This document shows, piece by piece, positions 18,414 through 28,261 of a DNA stretch of 50,000 bases. The position numbers were made by a program, and so were the translations under genes. Source of the DNA: Dictyostelium firmibasis (lineage: Eukaryota > Evosea > Eumycetozoa > Dictyosteliales > Dictyosteliaceae); the NCBI GenBank assembly GCA_036169595.1, contig CM069765.1, positions 8,087,501 to 8,137,500 on the forward strand. Direction: 5' to 3'. How positions within the stretch are numbered: the first letter of the stretch is position 1; every line of letters starts with the position of its first letter. The notes beneath the pieces are model-generated. The model saw only the letters and a program-made list of their open reading frames with translations, had not been told where the DNA came from and made no database searches.

Positions 18414-20591
18414 TTACATTAATTTACAATTTTCATCTTTTGAATTTTTATATAATTTATGAGTTATTGAATTACCATTTATATCAATTTTTATAATATT
18501 ATTTATAAAAGATAAAACATTTGAAGTTGAAATATTTTGAGATTGAATGGAAATGAGTTCTTTTAAAACCTTTTGCAATTCTAAAGCTCCTTTATTTTTA
18601 ATACCATTACAAGAGAGATCTAAATATTGAAGATTACTATTAACTTTTAAAAGTTTTGAGAAATGAGAACAACCTTTATTCTTTATATCATTATTACTTA
18701 AAAAAAGATGAGTTAAAGTTGTATTTGTTTTCAAAGCTTCTGCAATTAATTGAGCACCTTCTTTTTTCATTGAAACACAATGAAGATATAAATAACGTAT
18801 TGATCTATTCTGTTGTAATGATTTAGCCAACTCTGAACAACCTGATGGACCAAATAAATTAAAACTTAAATTTAATTCTTTAATAGTTTGATTAAAAGAT
18901 AATGATTCACAAATTATACTCAATGATTCTTGATTTATTTGATTCGATGATAAATCTAATATTTTAATATGTTGAGTTTGAAAAATTACATTTCTAATTA
19001 TAATTGATTCTTGAAATGATACCATTGTCCTTCTTAAATATAAACATTTTAAAGTTGATTTACTTTTTTCTAATTTAGATGCACTATCATTTTGATAATT
19101 ACCACAAAAACTCTCTGGATTACCTGCAATTGAATTTAAAATTGATTTTACACCAGATAATGATATCTTATTTTCAGAGATATCAAAAGATCTTAATGTT
19201 TTATTATCTTTTAAGAAATATCTACCAATATCTTCAGCACCATTTGGATAGATACCATTATTTGAAAGATTTATATTTTTTATAGTTGGTGTTTGATTTA
19301 AATATTGAATTAATATCGCTAAACCATCAGTACATAATGAAATATTTGAAAGACCAATGGTTTTCAATGATGTTATCATTGGTAATAAATCTCTAATCAA
19401 TGAAATACAATCTAATCCTATTCGTTTATTATTACTTAAATCAAGTAATCTAAAATCTGATTTTTTAAATGGTTTATGTGATAATGCTACATTATTTTTT
19501 ATAATTTCTTTATTTTTATTATAATTTATTGTTGTTGTTGAAAATTCTAAATTTCCCGATATTTCTTGCCTTTCTTTTCCTTCTTTTTCCTCTTCCTTTT
19601 CTTCTTCCTCATTAATTGTATATTTAATAGAAATATTTGTAAGATTATTATAGATTTTACTCGGTAACGGTAAAGAAGAAGATGGTATAGATGAATTTAA
19701 AGGAATAAATGATGATGAAGATGAGGTTAAATTTGATTGTAAACTTTTAAAACTTGTATTTGCACCACTACCACTCAAACTACTATTACTACCACTATTA
19801 CTATTAATATTATTATTTAATAATTGTAAATTTGAAAATGATAAATTTTTAACTTTACTATTTAAAAATATATTACTATCTCTTTGATTTGATTTTTGAT
19901 TCTCTTTATTTGTTTCTAGTAAAGTGAAAAATAAAAATTCTAAACCTAATTTTGTGAAATTATTATTTGATAAATCTAATTGTTCTAAGCAATTATAATT
20001 ATTTAATTTTAATGATTTTGATAATGTAATCAATTGATTATCATTTAATTGTACACCTCTTAATATTAATTTCTTTATATTGTAAATCACTATAATATCA
20101 CTAATTAATTCTATGCATCTATCACCTAATTGAATAGATGTAATCTCTAATGATTCTAATGGTGGTTGATAAAGCAATGATGTAGTTTTACAAAAGAATG
20201 GCATTGTTAAACTCGTTAGAATCTTATTCACTGATTCTAATGTTGATGCCGATTGAATAATAACATTCTCTAATGATTCATTATAATCTTGTTTTAAAAT
20301 AGTTGACATCATCAATGATCTTGATACTTCTTCACTACAATTTAAAAATTTCAATGTTTTAATAGTTCTTGGTATTATCTCTCTCCATTGTTTACAAACT
20401 ATTATACAACATAGAAATTGTGAACTTGGATAAATCCCACCATGTACCATAGTTAATATCTTTAATAATACTGTTTTTGGTAAACAATTATTTAAATTTA
20501 TAAACTTTGATATTATTAATGTTGTTGAATTTTTTTTATCATTACTACTACCACCACCACCATTTGAAATGGTTGTTGTAATCTTTGTCAT
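18414..20591 (-). CDS. Leucine-rich repeat protein, ribonuclease-inhibitor type, possible F-box
   Basis: A single exon of 725 residues, starting at the ATG at 20591 (MTKITTTISNGGGG). A GTG two codons upstream could extend the frame but has no support as a start. Residues about 30-85 (LPKTVLLKILTMVHGG...VCKQWREIIPRTIKTLKFLNC) look like a divergent F-box. Residues about 145-700 contain many RNI-type leucine-rich repeats such as LEQLDLSNNNFTKLGLEFLF, IKNINLSNNGIYPNGAEDIG and LQYLDLSCNGIKNKGALELQ. A Ser/Asn-rich and Glu-rich insert lies between the first and later repeats. If the F-box is real the protein could be a ubiquitin ligase substrate adaptor; otherwise it is a scaffold. The function is not known. 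Confidence 0.88.
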   Translation of the reverse strand: MTKITTTISNGGGGSSNDKKNSTTLIISKFINLNNCLPKTVLLKILTMVHGGIYPSSQFLCCIIVCKQWREIIPRTIKTLKFLNCSEEVSRSLMMSTILKQDYNESLENVIIQSASTLESVNKILTSLTMPFFCKTTSLLYQPPLESLEITSIQLGDRCIELISDIIVIYNIKKLILRGVQLNDNQLITLSKSLKLNNYNCLEQLDLSNNNFTKLGLEFLFFTLLETNKENQKSNQRDSNIFLNSKVKNLSFSNLQLLNNNINSNSGSNSSLSGSGANTSFKSLQSNLTSSSSSFIPLNSSIPSSSLPLPSKIYNNLTNISIKYTINEEEEKEEEKEGKERQEISGNLEFSTTTINYNKNKEIIKNNVALSHKPFKKSDFRLLDLSNNKRIGLDCISLIRDLLPMITSLKTIGLSNISLCTDGLAILIQYLNQTPTIKNINLSNNGIYPNGAEDIGRYFLKDNKTLRSFDISENKISLSGVKSILNSIAGNPESFCGNYQNDSASKLEKSKSTLKCLYLRRTMVSFQESIIIRNVIFQTQHIKILDLSSNQINQESLSIICESLSFNQTIKELNLSFNLFGPSGCSELAKSLQQNRSIRYLYLHCVSMKKEGAQLIAEALKTNTTLTHLFLSNNDIKNKGCSHFSKLLKVNSNLQYLDLSCNGIKNKGALELQKVLKELISIQSQNISTSNVLSFINNIIKIDINGNSITHKLYKNSKDENCKLM

Positions 20592-20611
20592 TTCCACAAC
20601 ACAACTATTTT

Positions 20612-20652
<41 letters not shown>

Positions 20653-20903
20653 TGCAAAAAGAAAAACTCATCAAAAAAATAAAATTAAAAAAAAAAATTT
20701 TAAAAAAAAATTTCTAAATTTTTACATTTCCATACTAAATCGGTTTGAAACATGTTGTTTATAATAAAAAAAAAAAAAAAAAATTTAAAATAAAAATAAA
20801 CTTTTTTTTTTTTTTTTTTAATTTATAGTAAATTGACACATTAATTTTATTATTATTTTAAATAATTTTTTTAAGCTTTTTTTTTTTTTTTTTTTTTTAA
20901 AGT
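20592..20903. other. Intergenic region upstream of the LRR gene
   Basis: Mostly T and A homopolymers (about 20617-20647, 20802-20819 and 20878-20898), with one mixed segment near 20725-20760. It should contain the LRR gene promoter and the La gene 3' end. Nothing else is seen. Confidence 0.5.
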
Positions 20904-22065
20904 TTATTCTCTTTTTGATTTTTTAAAATTACCTTTTTTGAAACCACCTTTTTTGAAACCACCTTTTTTGAAACCACCTTTTTTGAAACCACCATTTGCG
21001 GAAGCAGCTTTCTTTCTTTCAAAGATTTTTTCCCATTCTTTTTTCTCTTCTTCACCATCGAGGACACTGTAAGTTGGAATTTGACCACCGATTTCTTTTT
21101 TAGTTTCAGTGAGTGATTCCAAAGCACGTTTACAGGATTCAGTGGTTTTGAAACGAACTGAACCATTTTCATCATCACCATTGTAACCAACGAATTGAAC
21201 TTCACCATATTGAGAGAAGATCTCTTTGATATCACCTCTATGTAAACCTTTACCAACACCTTTGAAACATAAGATAACACCTGGAACCATTTCTTCCTTT
21301 TCTTCTTTTACATCATCATTATTATTATCATCATCATCTCTTTCGGCATCTTTTTTAGCTTTTCTCTTTTTATCACCATTTGATGATGCTAAATATTTCT
21401 CTTTCTCTTCTTTCTTCTCTTCAGAGAATTGTTTAAAGGTTTGATAGATTAATTCTTTTTCATCAAGTTTTGGTGCTTCGCTAATGATTTTATTTACCAT
21501 CTCTTCAGTTTCGAAATCAGCTAATAATGAACCTTTGAAGGTTTTATCAGTCTTCTTTCTTAATCTAACTGAAACAGTTTTGTAACCACCATTATTCATG
21601 AAAAATTCTTGAACCTTTTCAATGGTTGTATCCTCTGGCCAACCTTTGCTATATAAAGTTTTACCACAATCAATATTCTCTGGTAATGGATCTAATCTTC
21701 TTACCATTTTACCATCTTCACTAACTTGTAATCTAGTAGATTTCTTTAATGCATCTGTAATTAATTGTAAATCTGTTGAAATTGTTTTCATTCTATTAAA
21801 TGATGCAATAACATCAATTGGAATATCTTTTTTATTTTTATTTTTATTTATTTTTATTTTCCCACAAATAAATATAATAATTATAGTTAGAAAAAAAATA
21901 AAAATAATATTATTATTATTTACTATTTAATTAATATATTTAAAACATACAATTATCAACATTTTTAGCAGCTTCAGCTCTTAAAAATCTATCTCTTGGG
22001 AAATTTGAATCACTGAAGTAGTATTCAACTTGTTTTAAAATTTGAATTGGTGTTTCTTCTGACAT
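20904..22065 (-). CDS. La (SSB) RNA-binding protein
   Basis: Two exons, 22065-21951 and 21826-20904, give 345 residues. The donor is GTATGT in phase 1 and the acceptor AAAAAAG. The N terminus forms the La motif: KQVEYYFSDSNFPRDRFLRAEA joined to NYIPIDVIASFNRMKTISTDL. RRM1 lies at about 92-165 (TLYSKGWPEDTTIEKVQEFF) and RRM2 at about 220-295 (VILCFKGVGKGLHRGDIKEIF). The family binds the 3' UUU-OH of RNA polymerase III transcripts, protects tRNA precursors and assists folding in the nucleus. The C terminus holds four GGFKK-type repeats and a basic tail, encoded by a 15-bp tandem repeat. The intron interrupts the La motif. Confidence 0.93.
20934..20998. repeat. 15-bp tandem repeat encoding FKKGG
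   Basis: Four close copies of a 15-bp unit (plus strand TTTTTTGAAACCACC), followed by a degenerate copy, encode the FKKGG repeats at the C terminus of the La protein. The copies are almost identical, suggesting recent expansion. Confidence 0.85.
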
Positions 22066-22468
22066 TTCTTTTTATGTATAAATATTTATTTATATCAAAT
22101 GAGATGAAAAAAAAAAAAAAAAAAAAAATATTTTCGTTTTTTTTTTTTTCGTCAAATTTTTTTTTTTTTTTTTTATTTTTATTTTTTTTTTTTTATTTTT
22201 TCAAATTTTTTTTATATTTTTTTGTTAAATTTCACCAAACCCCCCCCTAACGTTTATTTAAATAATTAACTTCTTGCAAAAATTGTATTTGAACAACCAA
22301 AAAAAAAAAAAATAAAAAAAATTAAAAAAATAAAAAAATTTAAGTTTTTTCAACATTAAAATTATTCTTTTTTTTTTTATTTTTTGATAATAATAATAGA
22401 AATTTTTTATTATTCTTTTTTTTTTTTTTTGTGAAATTTATTTTTTTTCATTTTTTCTTTTTTCTTCC

Positions 22469-22503
<35 letters not shown>

Positions 22504-22622
22504 CACCCACACACAAATCCCCCTTTTACTCATACATAGAAGCAAATATTTTTATATATGGTTGTATTGTAGTAAATAATACAATGATGTATAATAAATT
22601 TTTACAAAATCATAGAAAAACC
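22066..22622. other. Upstream region of La gene
   Basis: The region is dominated by A and T homopolymers; the apparent Phe- and Lys-rich ORFs are products of these. A C8 run lies at about 22241-22248. A GT/CA-rich site at 22504-22523 is listed separately. No gene is supported. The right end adjoins the foldback element. Confidence 0.5.
22504..22523 (-). promoter_or_regulatory. Candidate G-box (GBF-type) element upstream of La
   Basis: The plus strand reads CACCCACACACAAATCCCCC, so the minus strand is G/T-rich with GGGGG and TGTGTGGGTG. It resembles the G-boxes bound by G-box binding factor in Dictyostelium developmental promoters. It sits about 440 bp upstream of the La start on the La coding strand. 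Similarity alone is weak evidence. Confidence 0.25.
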
Positions 22623-22693
22623 TGACCCATAAAAACTTAGTGAGTAGGCATTAATATTTATGAGAGTAATAAAATGAATATAATCCTTTGTCC

Positions 22694-22850
22694 TTACGCT
22701 GGGACTATAGGCAGTAGGGCGTGACCGATAAGGGATCCACTGTTATTGCTATTTGCAAACTATTTCCACAATGTAGCACGACACGTTTCGGGCTGCAATT
22801 TTTGCTTTTATCCTACTTTTGGATAATCATTTAAAATTAAAGAAAAAAAA
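22694..22850 (+). repeat. Left core inverted repeat of foldback element
   Basis: Begins TTACGCTGGGACTATAGG and ends in GGATAATCATTTAAAATTAAAG plus an A run. It matches the complement of about 23192-23350 with a few substitutions near 22746, 22771-22775 and 22806-22819. Confidence 0.92.
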
Positions 22851-23191
22851 AAAGACCAAAAAAATAATTAATTATTTTTATTTTCTTAATTTCACCAAAA
22901 ATTAAATACAAAAATAAATTCAAAGGAGTTTAAACTTTGATTTTTTTTTGTATTTAATCATTTTTTGCTAAAATTAAGAAAAAATAAATAAATAATTATT
23001 TTATGGTCTTTTTTTTTGTATGTATTCTTTTTCTTTCTAAAAATTAGAATCAATATTTATATATAATTATAAATAAGCACGAATCTGTGAAGATTTCTTT
23101 TGACTCTTTAATCAGAAGACAATCAAAAATTATAAAAAATTATATAACTTTCAAAAATTAAGGATTCATGGGGTTATATGAAATATTTGTA

Positions 23192-23350
23192 TTTTTTTTC
23201 TTTAATTATTAAATGATTATCCAATAGTAGGATAGTGACAAAAATTGCAGCCCGAAACGTGTCGTGCTGCCGTTGTGGAAATAGTTTGCAAATAGCACTA
23301 ACAGTGGATCCCTTATCGGTCACGCCCTACTGCCTATAGTCCCAGCGTAA
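23192..23350 (-). repeat. Right core inverted repeat of foldback element
   Basis: The inverted partner of 22694-22850. It ends CCTATAGTCCCAGCGTAA on the plus strand. Confidence 0.92.
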
Positions 23351-23419
23351 AGATAAATTTTTAAGTTCACTAATGACATTAATAAATATTAAAGCTTCTT
23401 CAAAAGTTTTTATGGGTGA

Positions 23420-23566
23420 TTTTTTTTTTTTTCATTTGATGAAATTTTTTTTTTTTTGGTGAATTTTTTTTAATTTTTTTTTTATATTTTTTTTTTTTTA
23501 AAATTTTTTTGAAGAGAAAAACTTTTGGTTTTTTATACCCAATATGTCCAAAATTAATTTTTCTTT

Positions 23567-23602
<36 letters not shown>

Positions 23603-23846
23603 AACAATTTTTATGAATAAAATAATAGTTACATGCAGATTTATTTATTTTATTTTATTTATTTATTTTTTCTTTATTATTTTTTAGTTTGTATAAAAAT
23701 ACTATTTATCACCATTTCAAAATATTGTTTTCTTTGAATCACACTTAATTGAGTTTTTTTTCTTTTTTTTTATATTTTATTTTTTAATATTTTTTTTTAT
23801 AATATTTTTTTATTATATGTAGTTAAAAGAATTAGAAGCAACAGAG
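23420..23846. other. AT-rich region between foldback element and IBTK-like gene
   Basis: Long T runs and short A runs dominate. A mixed segment lies at about 23622-23760. Just before the assigned ATG, TATGTAG at 23816-23822 could be an intron acceptor, which would extend the next gene upstream or place an intron in its leader. No separate gene is seen. Confidence 0.4.
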
Positions 23847-26444
23847 ATGGGTTTATTTTCAAAAATATTTGAAAGTTATATATCACGAGCATATCGTACC
23901 CAGTATAATCCAAACTCTAGTTCTAATCTTTCAGATGTGAATTTTGAATCATTTGGTGTATCAACTTTTTATCAAAAGATTTGTTTTTATTTGGATGAAG
24001 AATTTTTTAAAAAAGTTGATAGTAATGGTGATACAGCTCTAACTTATTTAATTGTTGAGCTAATAAAATCATCAAATTCACAATCTTTTAAAACTGATTT
24101 AAAATTATTTAATAATTCAAAATATAGATATCTATTAGATATACCTAATAGTTTTGGTGAAGTTTGTATTGTTTTTTTTTCTTATTTAAATATACATTTT
24201 TACATCTTATTAATGTTAAAACATTATTTATGGTAATAATAGACACCATTACATGTTGCAGTTATTACAAATAATAAATCATTTACAGAGATTTTAGTAA
24301 AGGCTAATGCAAATGTAGGAATTAAAGATAATAGAAATTTAACTCCTTTAGATATTGCAATTATGTTAGATTATCAAGATATTATAAAAATATTAGAAAC
24401 TTCAGAAACTGCAAAAAAATCAGATATTCAATCAAATATTTATAATTGGGGTGAAATTATTACTTCAGAGTTTTCATTAAAATCAGAATCGTAAGTTTTT
24501 AACAAAAAAAAAAATATAAATTTTTATTATTTATTTATTTATTTACTTAATTATTAATTTTTTTTTTTTGTTTAAAAAAAAGTAAACCAATTAAAATTTT
24601 ATTTAATGATGAATTATGTTCTCCAGTTTCAATCGAATATGGTCAAAATTTTAGTTTAATTTTAACAGATACAGGTGCAGTTTATAGTAGCGGTTTATGT
24701 TCATACGGTAAAACTGGACAAAAAAATAAAAGGGATATATTAATACCAACACAAATTAAATCACTAGAAAATAAACGTATTAAATCAATTTCATGTGGAT
24801 CACATCATTCATTGGCATTGGATGATTTGGGATTAGTTTACTCTTGGGGTAATGGCTCGAATGGTAGATTGGGATTAGAAGCACACATTTTAGGAGAAAA
24901 AAAAATTGTTTCAACACCAACTTTAATATCAATGATTCCTACAACAAATATTTTAGATCAAGTTATTACTCAAATTTCAGCTGGTTCGGACAACTCTTTT
25001 CTAATTGCATCCAATGGTAGTGTTTACAGCTTCGGTAGTGCAATTTCAGAGAAATTGGGTTATGAGGAATTGGTACTAGGTTATCAAGCATTACCAAGAA
25101 AAATTGAATCAATACCGCCAATGAAACAGGTATCAGCAAGTAATTTACATACCGTTCTTTTGGATAGAGATGGCAATGTTTATACATTTGGATCAACAAC
25201 AAATGGTAGATTAGGTAGACCATCCATAGGAAAAGATTATAAACCAACAATGATTGATTTCAGTGGCGAATTAGTTATTAAAAAAATTGCGACTGGTACC
25301 AATTTTACAGTTGCTTTAAGTGAGAGTGGGGAACTTTTTGGTTGGGGCGGAAATTCAAATGGTCAATTGGGTGTCGAGCCAATATGTGGTGTTTCAGAAT
25401 CATTTGAAACACCAATACTAATCAAATGTTTATCAAATTTAGGTGGTATAGGAAAAATAAATATTCATGACTTGGCAGTAGGTAGTCAACATGTTGTCAT
25501 ATTGTCTGATGAGGGTGAGGTTTTTTGTTTTGGTGATAATAGAAAGGGTCAATGTGGAGTGGGTTTATCTTTTCCTGGTTACGACGGCATTTCATTAACT
25601 CAATTTCAATCGACACAAATTGGAAGAGTCTTTAAAGTTTATGCAGGTGGTAATAATACAATGATATCCTTATCATCTGATCATCATGTTTTTGGTGAAG
25701 AATTATTAAAACTTTTAAATTCAAATTTATTTTCTGATATAAAATTAAAAGTTAATGGAAGTAACCAAACAATTATTAATGCTCATAAAATTATATTGGC
25801 AGCACGTTGTAAAAAGTTAGATTCATTAATTAGATTGCAATTAAAAAATCCATTACAACCCCAATCAATTAAAATCAATGATAGTGACGATAATGAAACA
25901 AAAGCTATTTCTTCAGAAATTATAGATAATATAATTCATATAACTATTCCAACATCTTTACAAATTTTAAATTTATTTTTAAAATACTTATATTCTGATC
26001 ATGTAAATTTGGTAGGTTTTAATTATTAATTTTTTTTTCTTTTTATTTTCATATATTTATAAATATTATTTAATTTTTAAAACAGACGACATCAATTTTA
26101 CACGAATTAGGTGAATTATCACATTGTTTAGGAGTTGGTAGACTATCATCCCTTTGTAATTATAATAATAATAATATATCACTACAAAAATTACCAATTT
26201 CAACATTATTAGAAGATTTAAAAAAAATTCAAAATCAAGATTTTGTTAATATTTATTCAGATGTTCAATTTAATTGTATTTCAAATGTTGACTCTTCAGA
26301 AAATGGATTTATTAAATCTTATAAATTATTTTCATATTTAGGTTCTTCATATTTTAAATCAATGTTAGGAGTATGTTTATTATTATTATTATTATTTATT
26401 ATTATTATTATTTAATATTATTTATTATTATTATTATTTATTAC

Positions 26445-26511
<67 letters not shown>

Positions 26512-26947
26512 TGTAGTTTTTTAAATAAAAACTAAGATTATTATTATTTTTTTTTTAAAGGGGTCATTTATTGAATCTGAGCAAAAGGAGATTCAATTGA
26601 ATGAAACATCGGTTCTTAGTTTAAGATCATTATTAAATTATTGTTATTGTGAAGAAATTCCAGATGATATAAATGAATGTGTAGAATTATTAATAATAAG
26701 TGATATTCATTCAATACACAGAGCTAAAGATTTAGCAGCTTCAAAAATTAGATCGCTAATGGATAATGACTCAATTTGTTATATCTATCATATTTCAAAA
26801 TTATATAACGTCAAACCACTTTCAATTTGGTGCTTAGCTCAATTAAAATCAATTTCAATAACAAACGAAAATTTAAAAAAATTACCATACTTTACTCAAT
26901 TACCAAATGAATTGAAATTGGAAATTTCAGATTTAAAAAATAAATAA
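23847..26947 (+). CDS. Ankyrin-RCC1-BTB-BTB protein (IBTK-like)
   Basis: Five exons, 23847-24161, 24243-24490, 24583-26011, 26086-26370 and 26561-26947, give 887 residues in consistent phase. The domain order is ankyrin repeats at about 70-165 (TPLHVAVITNNKSF...), RCC1 repeats at about 210-550 (VYSWGNGSNGRLGLE, LFGWGGNSNGQLGVE, VFCFGDNRKGQCGVG), a first BTB at about 558-700 (NLFSDIKLKVNG...INAHKIILAARCKKL) and a second BTB from about 705 (IYSDVQFNCIS...). This is the order of human IBTK, the inhibitor of Bruton kinase, which also serves as a CUL3 ubiquitin-ligase adaptor. A CUL3 role here is inference. The start at 23847 is the first in-frame ATG after a TAG that could itself be a splice acceptor, so an upstream exon is possible. 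Confidence 0.87.
26371..26515. repeat. ATT/TTA repeats in intron 4 of the IBTK-like gene
   Basis: Imperfect then perfect ATT repeats fill most of the 190-nt intron 26371-26560. Confidence 0.85.
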
Positions 26948-27660
26948 CCAATTACTAAAAATAACCTGGTAAAAAAAATAAAAAAATAATTTTTTTTGAA
27001 AATTTTCCTAATAATAAGAAAAATAATAAATGGTGTCAGTTATTTTAAATTTTTTAATTTTTAAAGACTTAAATAATTGAAATTTTTATATAAATAAAAA
27101 AATTATTAATTAAAATAAAATAATTAAATTAATAATGACCACAAGAATTTTTTTTTTTTTCTTTAAATGGGGTGTGAAAACATTTATAATATTGTTTTTA
27201 TTTGATTTTTTTTATTTAAAATGAAAAAAAGTGGTCCATTCAATTTTCAAATTAAAAAATAACACTGTAATTGTTGATAATTTTTCCATAGTTCATAATA
27301 ATTTTAAAAATAGATTTTACATCCTATAACCAAAAAAAATATATTAATAAATTCAATAATAAAAAGTCAATTATTATTATTTTTTTATTGAGGATTAAAT
27401 ATGGCAAACATATGTTGTCAGTAAATAAAATTATTTATTGTTTTTGATATTGAAATTTCATTTTAATATCAGTGTGTGGTATGTTTATGTATTTGAGAAA
27501 GTTAAAATATTGGTCAAATTTTTAAAAGAGGTTATAAAAAGTAATAATTCTACTAAATGATAATAGATTAGTTTCAAAAAAGAAAAAAAAAAAAAAAAAA
27601 ATAAAATAATAAAAAAAAAAATAAAATAATAAAAAAAAAAGGAAATTTAATAATAAATAG

Positions 27661-27698
<38 letters not shown>

Positions 27699-27747
27699 TA
27701 GAAAAAAAAAAAAAAAAATACAATTAATAAAATTTATATATATAAAA
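26948..27747. other. Intergenic region upstream of the 60-residue gene
   Basis: AT-rich DNA with a GGGGTGTG patch at about 27168-27175, a possible G-box-like element. An ATGACCAC near 27133 is loosely matched by GTGGTCCAT near 27231. The last 180 bp before the small gene are nearly pure A with short TAATAAA units. I find no further gene. Confidence 0.45.
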
Positions 27748-28013
27748 ATGACAATTTTAGGTAAACTACTTATTTTAATTTATTAAATTTTATTTTTTAA
27801 TAAGTATTAATTTTAAAAATTATTTCCACCTGTTATTTTAAAGTTTCAATAACTTCAATAGTTAATACAAACAAAACAAAAGTTAATTCAATCAATGTTG
27901 AAAATTCATTAAATAGTTGTTCAACATCCCCAATTTATAATGAACAATCCAGATGGAGTCCAAATATTTTGTGGCGTGTTGGTGGTGGCCGTAATAATTT
28001 TACTGCTGCCTAA
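27748..28013 (+). CDS. Small 60-residue protein with split N terminus
   Basis: Exon 1 is only 13 nt (27748-27760, ATG ACA ATT TTA G). Exon 2 is 27844-28013. The product starts MTILVSITSIVNTNKTK and ends RWSPNILWRVGGGRNNFTAA, 60 residues in all. The MT-x-x-SI-S/T-SI beginning and the tiny first exon resemble the large Dictyostelium families of small developmentally expressed proteins (hssA/UPF0512-like). The body lacks their long glycine tracts, so family membership is tentative. The donor GTAAAC is acceptable, and A-rich sequence before the ATG supports the start. The gene is convergent with tor, 248 bp away. Its function is unknown. Confidence 0.75.
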
Positions 28014-28261
28014 TTATTAGTAATATTCTTTTTGAACCACCATTTACCATTACATTTTTTTTTTCATTTTTAAACAAATAAATTAATAAATTTTCAAATT
28101 TAATATATTTTTTTTTACAAATTTATTCTATTATTTTTTTTTAATTATAATTTCTATTATTTTTTAAATTTAATATTTTTTTTCTTTTTTTTTTCAATGT
28201 TTAATTATTGTTATTATTATTTTTCTTTTAAAGTTTCAAATACACAAAATAAAGGTAGTTT

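Larger units (their letters stand above)
22626..23416. mobile_element. Foldback / terminal-inverted-repeat DNA transposon, non-autonomous
   Basis: The 791-bp element starts CCCATAAAAACTT and ends with its complement. A core inverted repeat (left 22694-about 22850, right about 23192-23350) is about 93% identical by eye and includes GC-richer sequence such as GTGACCGATAAGGGATCC. The outer arms (22626-22693 and 23351-23416) are more diverged. A second inverted repeat (about 22845-22925 with 22936-23018) lies inside, centred on GTTTAAAC at 22928-22935. About 175 bp at 23018-23192 is unpaired. TGA flanks both ends (22623-22625 and 23417-23419) and may be a 3-bp target-site duplication. No ORF of note is present. 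It could belong to one of the small Dictyostelium DNA transposon families (DDT-S or thug type), but I cannot assign it from memory. Confidence 0.85.

Noticed and set aside
20592-20597. GTG start two codons upstream of the LRR gene ATG
   Set aside because: Non-ATG initiation is not expected, and the ATG at 20591 is adequate.
22047-22625. Two Phe- and Lys-rich ORFs upstream of the La gene
   Set aside because: They are made of T and A homopolymers, with no mixed-codon region.
22626-23416. Reading the foldback element as an LTR-type or DIRS-type retroelement remnant
   Set aside because: The repeats are inverted, not direct, and there is no trace of reverse transcriptase, recombinase or other coding sequence, so a small DNA transposon fits better.
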